From JACKBK01 sp963707275 (lineage in GTDB: Bacteria; Chloroflexota; Anaerolineae; JAAEKA01): a stretch of DNA of 64,000 nucleotides. The number at the start of each line of letters is the position of its first letter. Positions within the stretch are counted from its first letter, which is position 1. The translations under genes and the position numbers were made by a program. The stretch covers positions 496,001 through 560,000 of the forward strand of contig CAVPPH010000004.1 in the NCBI GenBank assembly GCA_963707275.1, in the 5' to 3' direction. The notes beneath the pieces were generated by a model, which saw only the letters and a list, made by a program, of their open reading frames with translations, did not search any database and was not told the origin of the DNA. Shown piece after piece: positions 1 to 7,931 of this stretch.

Positions 1-1
1 C

Positions 2-334
2 CAGCCGCAGCATCTGCTGATCGACTACGTGCGGCTGCCAGCGTTGCCGGTTGCGCAACAGTCGATCACGCGTGGCGACAGTCTGGTGCTTTCCATCGCC
101 GCCGCGTCGATCCTGGCCAAGGTGACCCGTGACCGCCTGATGGTCGAAGCCGATCAAACCTGGCCCGGTTACGGGTTCGCCCGCCACAAGGGCTACGGCA
201 CAGCGGAACACAGCCGGCAACTGCAACTGCTGGGACCGTGTCCGATCCACCGCACCTCCTTCCAGCCAGTGCGCGGCCAGCAGATGGTGCTTTTTTCAGT
301 CGGCGATGACGGCGCAGCAGGGAGCCAGCAGTGA
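2..334 (+). CDS. rnhB: Ribonuclease HII, C-terminal part (gene cut by window edge)
   Basis: RNase HII cleaves the RNA strand of RNA-DNA hybrids and starts removal of single ribonucleotides from DNA in the cytoplasm. The frame is open from base 2, so the 5' part including the first catalytic Asp/Glu lies outside the window. The visible part carries the family block GDSLVLSIAAASILAKVTRDR, then YGFARHKGYGT and the C-terminal GPCPIHRTSFQPV, all typical of RnhB. Its TGA overlaps the GTG start of the next gene (GTGA), which implies translational coupling to the YraN-family gene, a common rnhB-yraN neighbourhood. Family assignment is secure; only completeness is missing. Confidence 0.95.
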   Translation, partial: QPQHLLIDYVRLPALPVAQQSITRGDSLVLSIAAASILAKVTRDRLMVEADQTWPGYGFARHKGYGTAEHSRQLQLLGPCPIHRTSFQPVRGQQMVLFSVGDDGAAGSQQ

Positions 335-693
335 GCGATGCGCGGCGCGGACTGGGTCAAACAGGCGAGCGGCTGGCGGCTGAGCAACTGGCTGGCAATG
401 GCTACCTGATCCTGGACCACAATTGGCGCGATGGCCGCCGCGGCGAACTCGATCTGATTGCCCGTGACGGCGACTGTCTGGTGATCGTTGAGGTGCGTAC
501 CCGCCGCAGCCAGCGGTTCGGGTCGGCTGAAGAGTCGGTGACGCCACGCAAACAGGCGCAGTTGCAGCGTCTTGCGGAAGCGTATTGCGCAGAGGCTGGC
601 TGGGACGGCCCGCTGCGGATCGATGTCGTAGCGGTCTCGCTGTCGCCGCAGGGCGAACTGATCGAGATCAACCATATCAAGGATGCCGTGTGA
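331..693 (+). CDS. YraN / UPF0102 family endonuclease-fold protein
   Basis: A 120-residue protein starting with GTG inside the rnhB stop codon. It shows the UPF0102 pattern: GLGQTGERLAAEQL at the start, then GYLILDHNWR, GELDLIARDGDCLVIVEVRTR (the E-x-D...E-V-x-x-R core of a restriction-endonuclease-like fold) and a C-terminal RIDVVAVSL. The family is related to Holliday-junction resolvase-type nucleases, but its cellular role is poorly defined. Length is normal for the family. The rnhB-yraN overlap indicates co-transcription. Confidence 0.9.
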   Translation: MSDARRGLGQTGERLAAEQLAGNGYLILDHNWRDGRRGELDLIARDGDCLVIVEVRTRRSQRFGSAEESVTPRKQAQLQRLAEAYCAEAGWDGPLRIDVVAVSLSPQGELIEINHIKDAV

Positions 694-703
694 GGTAACA
701 ACC

Positions 704-1513
704 ATGAAGAAGCTATCCCGTCCGATGCGAGTTGTGGCGTTGCTGATGATGCTGACGTTGCTTCTGTCAGCCTGTACCTCGACGCCGCTGCCGCCGCTGT
801 TCTACATTGGCAGCGCAGCCAACCAGCCTGTTCAGCCGGTTGTTGCGACGCCTACGGCTCAGGCCGTCGCGCAAGCGCCCGTGGCTGAACCCACCGTCGC
901 GCCTCCTGAGGAGCCGACTGCCGTTCCAACGGTCGCGCCGACCGAAGAACCGACCGCGACCAGCGCGCCGACCGATACCCCCACGCTGGAGCCGACCGCT
1001 ACAAGCGTGCCGCCGACTGCCACTGCCACCAGCGTGCCGCCTACGGCGACCGCCACCCGCGCCGCGGCCACTGCCACGCCGACGCGCGTTCTGCCGACGG
1101 CCACGCCCCGCCCGACGCGTGCGGCTGTCGTTGCAGCCACCGCCACACCTGAGTGGCCGCAGACCATCGTCGTCACCGAGGCCGAGATCGAGGAACTGGC
1201 AGCCAGCGGCGACGTGCCTGGCCTTGCTATCACTGGCCTGGACGTGACCTTTGGCAACGACACGATGACGGTCTTCTTCTCCAGTCTGAAGTACGGCTTC
1301 ATCTCGTTGCGCAACGTGACGGTCGAAGGCCACTTCGAGGTCAGCAATGGCACGGCGACCTTTGTAGCCGACAGCATCAATCCCCGCAACCTGGCGACGA
1401 CGCAGATACCCGGCTTTGTCAACCAGGCGCTGGGCCAGCAGTTCACCCAGTGGTACGTCGAGGACATCACCATCACACCCGGTGAACTGTCCGCCTCCGT
1501 GCGGCCGCGCTAG
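704..1513 (+). CDS. Lipoprotein with Pro/Thr-rich stalk and a C-terminal beta-rich domain
   Basis: I chose ATG 704 because it opens on a textbook lipoprotein signal: MKK, Arg, a hydrophobic stretch, then lipobox LLSAC with the lipidated Cys at residue 24. A longer frame from 683 would put extra residues before the signal. Residues about 50-150 are a low-complexity stalk of Pro, Thr, Ala and Val (repeats such as SVPPTATAT), a surface spacer common in Chloroflexota. The last 115 residues (from about EWPQTIVVT) form a soluble domain with alternating beta pattern that I cannot assign to a named family. A terminator-like hairpin follows at 1519. The function is unknown; location outside the membrane is likely. 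Confidence 0.8.
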   Translation: MKKLSRPMRVVALLMMLTLLLSACTSTPLPPLFYIGSAANQPVQPVVATPTAQAVAQAPVAEPTVAPPEEPTAVPTVAPTEEPTATSAPTDTPTLEPTATSVPPTATATSVPPTATATRAAATATPTRVLPTATPRPTRAAVVAATATPEWPQTIVVTEAEIEELAASGDVPGLAITGLDVTFGNDTMTVFFSSLKYGFISLRNVTVEGHFEVSNGTATFVADSINPRNLATTQIPGFVNQALGQQFTQWYVEDITITPGELSASVRPR

Positions 1514-1518
1514 CATTA

Positions 1519-1555
1519 GAGTTGCAAACTTTTCGGAAGGTTGGCAACTCTTTTT
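1519..1555 (+). terminator. Hairpin plus T-run after the lipoprotein gene; copy 1 of a 32-bp palindromic repeat
   Basis: Positions 1519-1534 and 1535-1550 form a 16-bp imperfect inverted repeat (GAGTTGC...GCAACTC) followed by TTTTT at 1551-1555, the layout of a rho-independent terminator. The same 32-bp palindrome, 27 of 32 bases identical by my alignment, lies inside a gene at 13804-13835, so this is also a member of a dispersed repeat family. Confidence 0.6.
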
Positions 1556-1563
1556 CTCCACCC

Positions 1564-2508
1564 GTGACCAAACCGAATCTAATCGCCGTCTTGGGTCCCA
1601 CCGCTGTGGGCAAGACGGCGATTTCTTTGCACCTTGCCCACCAGTTCGACGGCGAGATCATTTCCGCCGACAGCCGGCAGATCTACCGCGGGCTGGACAT
1701 TGGCACCGACAAAATCGGACCAGCCGAGCGGGCGCAGGTTCCCCACCACCTCATCGACGTGGTCGCACCGGATCGAGTGTTGACGCTGGCCGAGTACCAA
1801 CGGCTGGCGTTCGCCGCGGTGGAAGACATTCATGGCCGCGGCCGGCTGCCGATCCTGGCCGGCGGCACTGGCCTCTACGTGCGCGCCGTGCTGGACGGGC
1901 TGGGCATCCCGGAGGTGCCGCCCGACTTCGCGCTGCGGGAGGAACTGGAAGCGTACGCGGCGGCCAACAGCGCAGAAGCGTTGCACGCTCGCCTGGCCGC
2001 GCTGGATCCGGACGCGGCAGTGAGTATCGACTACCGCAACGTGCGCCGCGTCGTGCGCGCGTTGGAGGTTTGCCTGGTGACGGGCGAGCCGATCAGCCGC
2101 TTGCAGCAGGCCACGCCGCCGCCCTGGCGCATTCTGCGCATCGGGTTGACCCGGCCACGCGAGGCGCTGTTCGAACGGATCGACGGTCGCGTGGACGAGA
2201 TGATGGCGCGCGGGCTGCTGGAAGAGGTGGAAACGCTGCTGGCCGCCGGCTACGGGCCGGAACTGCCCGCGCTGACCGGCCTCGGCTATCGCCAGATGAT
2301 CCAGCACCTGCGTGGCGAGCTGACGCTGGAAGAGGCGGTCGAGGAAGTCAAGCGCCAGACCCGCCGCTTCGTGCGTCAGCAGGGAACCTGGTTTCGGCTG
2401 GACGATCCACGCATCGTGTGGTTCGATCTTGAGCAGACAGGTTATGCAGACATCGCGCGGTTGGTTGCGACCTGGATTAGCCAGGGCGGGCCATCGGCCC
2501 GTCTGTAG
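1564..2508 (+). CDS. miaA: tRNA dimethylallyltransferase
   Basis: MiaA transfers the dimethylallyl group to N6 of A37 in tRNAs reading UNN codons. I prefer GTG 1564 (product VTKPNLIAVLG...) because the P-loop GPTAVGKT then begins near residue 10, as usual. A longer frame from TTG 1522 would translate the palindromic repeat. Other family blocks are ISADSRQIYRGLDIGTDK (substrate-binding region), HHLIDVV, AGGTGLY, YRNVRRVVRALE and GLGYRQM. About 314 residues is a normal length. The gene sits directly behind the hairpin at 1519-1555 and probably has its own promoter. Confidence 0.95.
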   Translation: MTKPNLIAVLGPTAVGKTAISLHLAHQFDGEIISADSRQIYRGLDIGTDKIGPAERAQVPHHLIDVVAPDRVLTLAEYQRLAFAAVEDIHGRGRLPILAGGTGLYVRAVLDGLGIPEVPPDFALREELEAYAAANSAEALHARLAALDPDAAVSIDYRNVRRVVRALEVCLVTGEPISRLQQATPPPWRILRIGLTRPREALFERIDGRVDEMMARGLLEEVETLLAAGYGPELPALTGLGYRQMIQHLRGELTLEEAVEEVKRQTRRFVRQQGTWFRLDDPRIVWFDLEQTGYADIARLVATWISQGGPSARL

Positions 2509-2570
2509 CCAGCGCTTCCATGCTAGTCACTGCCGTGTACTCATCATCGGATGATTCGTGGGGTGCGCAT

Positions 2571-2620
2571 TCTCAGATGCGCCGCTGGGCAAACGTGAAA
2601 CCAATCGTGCGCATCTGAGA
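2571..2620. repeat. 12-bp perfect inverted repeat in the miaA-larC gap
   Basis: TCTCAGATGCGC at 2571-2582 is the exact reverse complement of 2609-2620, separated by 26 bases. It lies between two convergent genes (miaA and larC), so it could act as a bidirectional transcription barrier, though there is no T-run. Confidence 0.6.
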
Positions 2621-2656
2621 CGACCATGCGCTTTTCGCACAACCGCGGATAGAAAT

Positions 2657-2765
2657 GTCACTGCGAGGCGGCGGCCGCAGAAGCAGTCTCTCCGGCTGAG
2701 CAGAGAGACACTTGCGCCGCACGCACGTGCAGGTGTTGCTTCGGCGGGCGCCGCCTCGCGATGAC
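2657..2765. mobile_element. MITE/REP-like palindromic element (about 109 bp)
   Basis: Outer arms 2657-2685 and 2737-2765 are about 29 bases each and nearly perfect inverted repeats, starting GTCACTGCGAGGCGGCG on one side and reading GTCATCGCGAGGCGGCG on the other strand. Inside, GTCTCTC and GAGAGAC form a second short pair. This GTCATTGCGAGG...GAAGCA type of element recurs between genes in many bacteria, including Chloroflexota. It encodes no protein. The 375-bp gap 2509-2883 holds this and the smaller inverted repeat and no gene that I can support. Confidence 0.6.
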
Positions 2766-2883
2766 GATGACGCACTATTTTCAGGTCAGGATGCGCACGC
2801 CGCGGTTGCGTGTGTTTGTTCGGCCACCTGCCATCTTTGGCTCAGGTTGCCTTCAGCGCCAAACCACATGGAATCCACTCCGA

Positions 2884-4056
2884 TCATCGCTCTGTGGATA
2901 TCACTTCATGCCCACTGGCCAGCGCCGCCTCATACACAGCGCGCGCCGGAACACCTCGCTGATCTGCGATACGCTGGCATTCGTCGAACTCCGGCATCGC
3001 AGCTACAACCTCGCCGTCCAGCACCTTCAGCTTCAGCGTGATGGGCCCGTACAGGGTCTGCACTGTGCGGAACTCACGCCCCGCCTCGTGGCGACGCACC
3101 GGGTGGACGCGCACGCCCAGCGTCGTCGTTTCGCGCAGCATCACGTCCGCGAGGGCTGTTTCCAGGCTGGCCAGCGCGAGCACGCTGAGCAGCACGCCTG
3201 GCCTGCCCTTCTTCATCTGTACCGGGGTCAGCCAGACGTCGCGCACGCCGGCCGCGAACAGTCGCTGGCTCACCGCCGCGTACAATTCCGGGTTCATGTC
3301 GTCAATATTGGTCTCCAACTCGACGAACCCGCTTGCGTCGCGGTTCTCGCCCAACCATAGCCGTGCCACGTTGGGCCAGGCCGGATCGCGCTGGCCCGCT
3401 CCGGTTCCGATGCGCGTCAGCTTCATTGCCGGCTGCACGAAGGTGGCAAACTGGGCCAGCAAGGCCGCGCCGGTGGGCGTCACCAGTTCGCCGGGACCGG
3501 GGCCGGGAACCGTGGGCGCGCCGGCCGCCGCCAGCAGTTCCAGTGTCGCCGGCGCCGGCAGCGGTATCTTGCCGTGGGCGCTGTTTGTCCAGCCGTGCGA
3601 CAGGGGAACAGGCGAGGCATAGAGGGTCGTGATGCCGAGCGCGTGCAGCCCCGCCGCTGTGCCGACGACATCGACGATTGCGTCCAGCGCGCCGACCTCG
3701 TGGAAATGCACCTCTTCCACCGGCATTCCGTGGATGCGTGCCTCGGCGATGGCCAGGCGTGCAAAGGTAGCGATGGCGTGCGCCTGCACCCACATCGGCA
3801 GGCGTGAATTTTCGATCAGTTGGCGCACATCGGCCAGGCTGCGGTGCTGCACGTCCTCGATTACCTCCACCGACACCAACGTCGCGCGCATCGGCCCGCG
3901 CATCACCTGCTCGGCGCGTAGCGACCAGGACCCAGCCGGCACAGGCAGCGTTGCCAGCGCGGCTCGCAGTTCGTCCAGCGGCCAGCCCGCGTCAACAAGG
4001 CAGCCAAGAAATATGTCACCGGACAAACCGGCGGGCAGGTCGAGGTAGGCGATCAT
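2884..4056 (-). CDS. larC: LarC: nickel insertion protein (pyridinium bis-thiocarboxylate mononucleotide nickel chelatase)
   Basis: LarC uses CTP to insert nickel into the pincer cofactor (NPN) first found in lactate racemase. The 390-residue product begins MIAYLDLPAGLSGDIFLGCLVDAG, the signature DUF111 start, and has the metal-site-like HFHEVGALDAIVD near residues 117-129, GWTNSAHGKIPLPAPAT, ELVTPTGAALL and LETNIDDMNPE (start of the C-terminal part). LarC1 and LarC2 parts are present in one frame, with no programmed frameshift as in lactobacilli. It is the last gene of larB-larE-larC, 51 bp after larE. Confidence 0.95.
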   Translation of the reverse strand: MIAYLDLPAGLSGDIFLGCLVDAGWPLDELRAALATLPVPAGSWSLRAEQVMRGPMRATLVSVEVIEDVQHRSLADVRQLIENSRLPMWVQAHAIATFARLAIAEARIHGMPVEEVHFHEVGALDAIVDVVGTAAGLHALGITTLYASPVPLSHGWTNSAHGKIPLPAPATLELLAAAGAPTVPGPGPGELVTPTGAALLAQFATFVQPAMKLTRIGTGAGQRDPAWPNVARLWLGENRDASGFVELETNIDDMNPELYAAVSQRLFAAGVRDVWLTPVQMKKGRPGVLLSVLALASLETALADVMLRETTTLGVRVHPVRRHEAGREFRTVQTLYGPITLKLKVLDGEVVAAMPEFDECQRIADQRGVPARAVYEAALASGHEVISTER

Positions 4057-4107
4057 GGGGTGTGGGGAGTGGGGCCTGGGGCGTAGGGACTTGAGACTTG
4101 GTTGCGA

Positions 4108-4956
4108 CTACCGTTCACCGATTACCGGAATCAGCGCGATGGGCGTGCTGTGGCGGTTGCTGCCGTTGAGGGAGCCGCTGCGGAAGCCGGCCAGATCCAG
4201 CGTGACATACCGGTAGCCGGCTGCTTGCATGCCAGCGGCGATCTCGGCGTGCAGGCTGGCGGCGCGCGTCAAATCCTCCAGCGGCAGCTCGATGCGCGCG
4301 ATTTCGTCGTGGTGGCGGACGCGGAACTGCTCGAAACCCAGCGCAACCAGGCAGTCCTCGGCCGCTTCGATCTGGCGCAGCAGCGCGGGGGTGATGGCGA
4401 CGCCGTGCGGCACCCTAGACGACAGACAGGCCATCGCAGGCTTGTCCCACACCGGCAGATCGAGGTGACGGGCCAGCGCGCGCACCTCTTCCTTGCTGAT
4501 GCCGGCCTCCAGCAGCGGCGAACGGACGTTGTGCTCGCGGGCGGCGGTCATGCCTGGACGGAAGTCGCCCACATCGCTGGCGTTGTTGCCGTCCAGCACT
4601 GCTTGCCAGCCCTCGGCCCGAGCGACGGCTTGAAGCTGATCGTGCAGCTCCGTCTTGCAGAAATAGCAGCGGTCAACCGGATTGGCGGCGTAGCTGGGAT
4701 CGAGATGCTCTTCAGTGTCGATCAGACGATAGGGCACGCCAAGCTGCTCGGCCAACTCGATGGCGGCTCGCATCTCTCGCGTGGGATAGCTGGGCGACAC
4801 GCCGATGCAGGCCAACGCCCGTTCGCCCAGCTCCTGATGCGCAACGACCATCACCAGCGCGCTGTCCACGCCGCCGGAGTAAGCCACCAGCGCCGAGTCG
4901 CATTCGCTGACGATGCGCCGCAAGTTGACCAGTTTCTCATTCAGTTCAGGGTTCAT
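4108..4956 (-). CDS. larE: LarE: ATP-dependent sulfur insertase for the nickel-pincer cofactor
   Basis: LarE adenylates the pyridinium dicarboxylate mononucleotide and converts its carboxylates to thiocarboxylates. The ATG at 4956 overlaps the larB stop (ATGA). The PP-loop AYSGGVDSALV lies near residues 24-34. A CxxC (RCYFC) near residue 98 and a third Cys in MACLSSRVPHG suggest the three-cysteine, iron-sulfur type of LarE rather than the single sacrificial-Cys type; that subtype is an inference. About 282 residues is normal for the family. The frame remains open upstream of 4956, but that stretch overlaps larB and is not used. Confidence 0.95.
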   Translation of the reverse strand: MNPELNEKLVNLRRIVSECDSALVAYSGGVDSALVMVVAHQELGERALACIGVSPSYPTREMRAAIELAEQLGVPYRLIDTEEHLDPSYAANPVDRCYFCKTELHDQLQAVARAEGWQAVLDGNNASDVGDFRPGMTAAREHNVRSPLLEAGISKEEVRALARHLDLPVWDKPAMACLSSRVPHGVAITPALLRQIEAAEDCLVALGFEQFRVRHHDEIARIELPLEDLTRAASLHAEIAAGMQAAGYRYVTLDLAGFRSGSLNGSNRHSTPIALIPVIGER

Positions 4957-5735
4957 TGACTTGCCTTGCGGGCTTCTTCGGGCCGCCACGACTGGTCGTT
5001 GATAATCGCTGCCAGGTGGCCGGCGCCGAACCCGTTGTCGATGTTGACGACCGCGACGCCCGTGGCGCAACTGTTGAGCATGGCCAGCAGCGCCGCCAGC
5101 CCGCCGAAACTCGCGCCGTAGCCCACCGATGTCGGGACGGCGATCACCGGACAGCGCACCAGCCCGCCCAGCACGCTGGCCAGCGCGCCTTCCATCCCTG
5201 CCACCGCGATGACAACGCTGGCGTTTAGCAACGTCGCCACGTGCGGTGTCAGCCGGTGCAGCCCGGCGACGCCGACGTCGGTCACCCGCGTGACGGTGTG
5301 TCCCATCAGGTCGGCGGTCAGGGCGGCTTCTTCCGCGACCGGCAGGTCGCTGGTGCCGGCTGCGCACAGGACGATTCCCGACTTGCGGCTCCGTCCCGGG
5401 TCCCGGTCCAGCCAGATAGCGCGCGCCAGTTCATGATACTGCAAGTCAGGCGTCAGCGCCGCGGCGACTTCGTACTGGGCTGGCGTGGCGCGGGTCGCCA
5501 GTACCTGCGCGCTGCGCTCGGCCAGCCGGTTGCAGATCACCGCTACTTGCTCCGGCGTCTTGCCCTGGCAAAACACCACCTCCGGGAATCCCCAGCGCAG
5601 CCCGCGGTGGTGGTCCAGGGTCGCAAACCCCAAGTCCTCGAAGGGCAGCGCGCGCAAGTTGTCTACCGCCGAATCGATGGATACCTGACCGTCAGCAACC
5701 CGGTGCAACAGCGTGCGGATACTGTGTTCGTTCAT
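4953..5735 (-). CDS. larB: LarB: pyridinium-3,5-biscarboxylic acid mononucleotide synthase
   Basis: LarB carboxylates and hydrolyses nicotinic acid adenine dinucleotide in the first step of nickel-pincer cofactor synthesis. From ATG 5735 (MNEHSIRTLLHRV) the protein has 260 residues. The N-terminal part shows DHHRGLRWGFPEVVFCQGKT. The C-terminal part is PurE-like, with CAAGTSDLPVAEEA, GVAGLHRL, GMEGALASVLGG and PTSVGYGASFGGL. Only about 8 bases separate the predicted -10 box from the ATG, so the message may be leaderless. No larA is in the window, so the enzyme using the cofactor is elsewhere or is a different NPN enzyme. Confidence 0.95.
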   Translation of the reverse strand: MNEHSIRTLLHRVADGQVSIDSAVDNLRALPFEDLGFATLDHHRGLRWGFPEVVFCQGKTPEQVAVICNRLAERSAQVLATRATPAQYEVAAALTPDLQYHELARAIWLDRDPGRSRKSGIVLCAAGTSDLPVAEEAALTADLMGHTVTRVTDVGVAGLHRLTPHVATLLNASVVIAVAGMEGALASVLGGLVRCPVIAVPTSVGYGASFGGLAALLAMLNSCATGVAVVNIDNGFGAGHLAAIINDQSWRPEEARKASQ

Positions 5736-5742
5736 GGGCAAC

Positions 5743-5771
5743 AGAATAGCCGGCCCCGACGGCTTTGTCAA
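5743..5771 (-). promoter_or_regulatory. Sigma-70-type promoter for larB-larE-larC
   Basis: On the minus strand TTGACA (5771-5766), a 17-base spacer and TATTCT (5748-5743) match the -35/-10 pattern. The expected start site falls at about 5736, next to the larB ATG at 5735, which would give a leaderless transcript. Confidence 0.65.
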
Positions 5772-5790
5772 GGATTCCCCACGCACACAA

Positions 5791-5824
5791 AGGACTGGCA
5801 GTCCTTCCGAGGACTGCCAGTCCT
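5791..5824 (-). terminator. 15-bp perfect hairpin between the protease array and the lar operon
   Basis: AGGACTGGCAGTCCT (5791-5805) and its exact reverse complement (5810-5824) are separated by 4 bases. Read on the minus strand, the hairpin follows the stop of the TIM-barrel gene at 5857 and is trailed by TTTGTGTG. It probably ends the long upstream transcription unit, although the T-run is weak. It may also be a REP-type repeat. Confidence 0.45.
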
Positions 5825-5856
5825 GAATCGCATCCGGCAGCAACCCGCGACGCGTG

Positions 5857-7093
5857 CTATACCATAAACGTGTTGTCCACGCCGCCGCGCAACTCGTAGG
5901 CCACGTTGCCCCAGTCGCCGACGCGCACGTGATAAACCCGCACTTCGCCCGTTTGCAGGCTCTCCGCCCGCTGGCCGATGTACTGCACGCCCTGGTAGGT
6001 CAGATCGAACTCAGGCGAGTTGGGCACGAAGCCGTCGGCAAAGACGCGCTTCTGCAGGGCCGCTTCGGGGTTGAACTCGATGACCTGACGGCGATCGGCC
6101 TCGGCCAGCAGCGCCTGCGCCAGCGTCGTTCCCGGTTCCGGCACAGGTTCTGGCTCCGGGTCGGGCACGGGAATCGGGTCTGGATTCGGCGGCGCGGCCG
6201 GTTGCTGCGTCTGCAAGGTCGCCAGCCGGTCGATGATGCCGCCCAGGTGTTCGAAGCTCTCCCATTTCGGCCAGCCGCCCGTGGCGCCGACCACGAAGAG
6301 CAGCGCGGCATCCACGAAGTCGTCCTCCAGCAGGTGGTCGTTGTACCACATCAGCGACGTCCAGTAGTCGCCTTCGGACACCTTGGGGTCGGCCCGCCAG
6401 CCCACATCGTCTCGGCCGACCACGCCTTGCGTCATGCCGCACTCGGTGATCAGGACGCGGTGGCGGTCGCCGTAGACCCGGCGCACATCGGCCATGATCG
6501 CGCCGGTAGCGCAGCGTCAGCCACATGCCGCCCTCGTTCTTCTGCTCGATGTTCTCCTTGTGCAGCCGCCACATGGTCGGCCAGTCGTATTCGTGGAAGC
6601 CGAGGTAGGTGTGGGTCTCCAGCGTGCCGGGGAAGTAGTCCAGAAAGTCCTTGCCCAGCATGTTGCCGGTGGCGAAGTTCATGGCGATGGGCTCAAAGCC
6701 GGCCGCCTTGATCTTCTGGCCGAACGCGACCTGGAACTCGTCGTACTTGCGCTTACGGTCCGGGCTGGCGCTCTCCGGGAAGACCTCGTTGTACGACTCC
6801 CAGGCGTCGAACAGCGGCTTGTTCTGGAAGGTCGTCTTGGCGGCTTCCTGGCGCAGGATACGGTCGGCGAACTGGCGCCCGTTCCCGGCCGGGTCATCGG
6901 CGAAGCGCTCCTGTTCAGACAGGTCCGCGACGATGCGGCCGATCAGGAACACCTCTGGATGCGCGGCACGCACGCGCGTCCAGAAGCCGACGTTGGAGTC
7001 GAGTGTCTTGATCACCGCCGGCTTGATGCGTTTGATAGCGTCCAGCACATCATCGCCAGTGCGGTTGACGTGGAAGCCGTATTTGTGGTTCAT
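5857..7093 (-). CDS. TIM-barrel, clan GH-A-like protein with C-terminal extension (one frameshift)
   Basis: Start ATG 7093 (MNHKYGFHVNRTGDD). The first frame runs to about 6500 (...MWLTLRYR) and continues in another frame (...IMADVRRVYGDRHRVLITECGM) to 5857. Restoring one G in a G run near 6500 joins them as RYRAIMADV. The barrel shows WESYNEVF (candidate acid/base Glu) and VLITECGM (candidate nucleophile Glu), as in clan A glycoside hydrolases, but substrate cannot be told. A Pro-rich linker (about residues 315-335) leads to a tail that includes FVPNSPEF and RVYHVRVGDWG. There is no signal peptide. It is the last gene of the minus-strand array. Confidence 0.6.
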
Positions 7094-7134
7094 GAGGGTC
7101 TCCTTGAATGGTGCGAAACGTGAACATGCTGCGG

Positions 7135-7889
7135 TCATCGGTTGCTACAGAGCAGCTCGGTGGCAACACTGCAAATGAACCCGTAGCCACACCCCTTACA
7201 GTTGGAGCAGGCTGAATGCACGTAGTCACAGCCTGCTCCCTCGACGGGCTCAACGACAATCAGGATACGCTCTGTCGAGCCATCTGTTTGAGGCACAGCC
7301 AACAAGAGCCGGTCGAACTCCACGATTTCCAACCCTTCGACCGCGCTCCAGGCATCGAAATCATCTTCCACGGTCTGCGAGCCGCAAGGCGCCGCACTTT
7401 CGACAACGCGTACATCGTTGATGACGAAGGACGGCGAGATGGCGAACGAGGCCGTGTCGATCTGCCCCGGGTTGCGCTCCGTTGAAGCTGCCAGCTCTGT
7501 GTACTCGCTCCACACCGTGGGCGTGATGACGCCGCCGATGGCCGCCAGCGCATAGCCTAATGCCACGGTTTTCGGCGGCTCGTCAGAACTCGATCAGCGC
7601 CATTTCGATGCAGCCGTTCTGGCCGAGCAACTCGGACCACTCCTGGCTACTACTCACCGCATCCCAACTGCTGCTAGCCAGCACCCTTGTGGCAGGGCGC
7701 AACAACGTGTTGTCAGCGCCCTGCGCCTGATAGGTCAAGGCAACTCCTCCGGTGGCCACAGGTTCATCGGCCACCGAGACACTCACAGGGACCGGCTGCG
7801 CAGGCGGGTAGCACCCAGCCAGCGGGACGACCGCTGCCAACAAGACGACCAGCAGCACACGCTGCGCGCCATACAGGGGGGTGATCATG
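7135..7889 (-). CDS. Putative lipoprotein, Cys-rich C terminus (one frameshift near 7590)
   Basis: The N-terminal part, 7583-7889, starts at ATG 7889 with a hydrophobic segment and lipobox PLAGC. It reads to ...IEMALIEF and stops; the next frame (7135-7566, open somewhat further upstream) continues as SSDEPPKTVALGYALAAIGG. A single missing or extra base near 7590 would make one protein of about 250 residues. The C terminus has several Cys (SACSNCKGCGYGFIC), suggesting disulfides or a metal site. No family recognised. It lies 41 bp before the TIM-barrel gene and 42 bp after the metallopeptidase gene, so it is probably co-transcribed with them. Confidence 0.5.
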
Positions 7890-7931
7890 ATATACTCCTT
7901 TTCTTCGGCCAACTGCGTTGGCAACAGTGCA

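Noticed and set aside
767..1561. Minus-strand Gly/Arg-rich frame opposite the lipoprotein gene
   Set aside because: Antisense of a Pro/Thr-rich stalk. It has no recognisable domain and no start signal.
1416..2432. 338-codon Arg-rich plus-strand frame
   Set aside because: It overlaps miaA in another frame and has the low-complexity composition of GC-rich shadow frames.
2558..3041. Small plus-strand frames in the miaA-larC gap
   Set aside because: They translate the palindromic elements and the antisense of larC.
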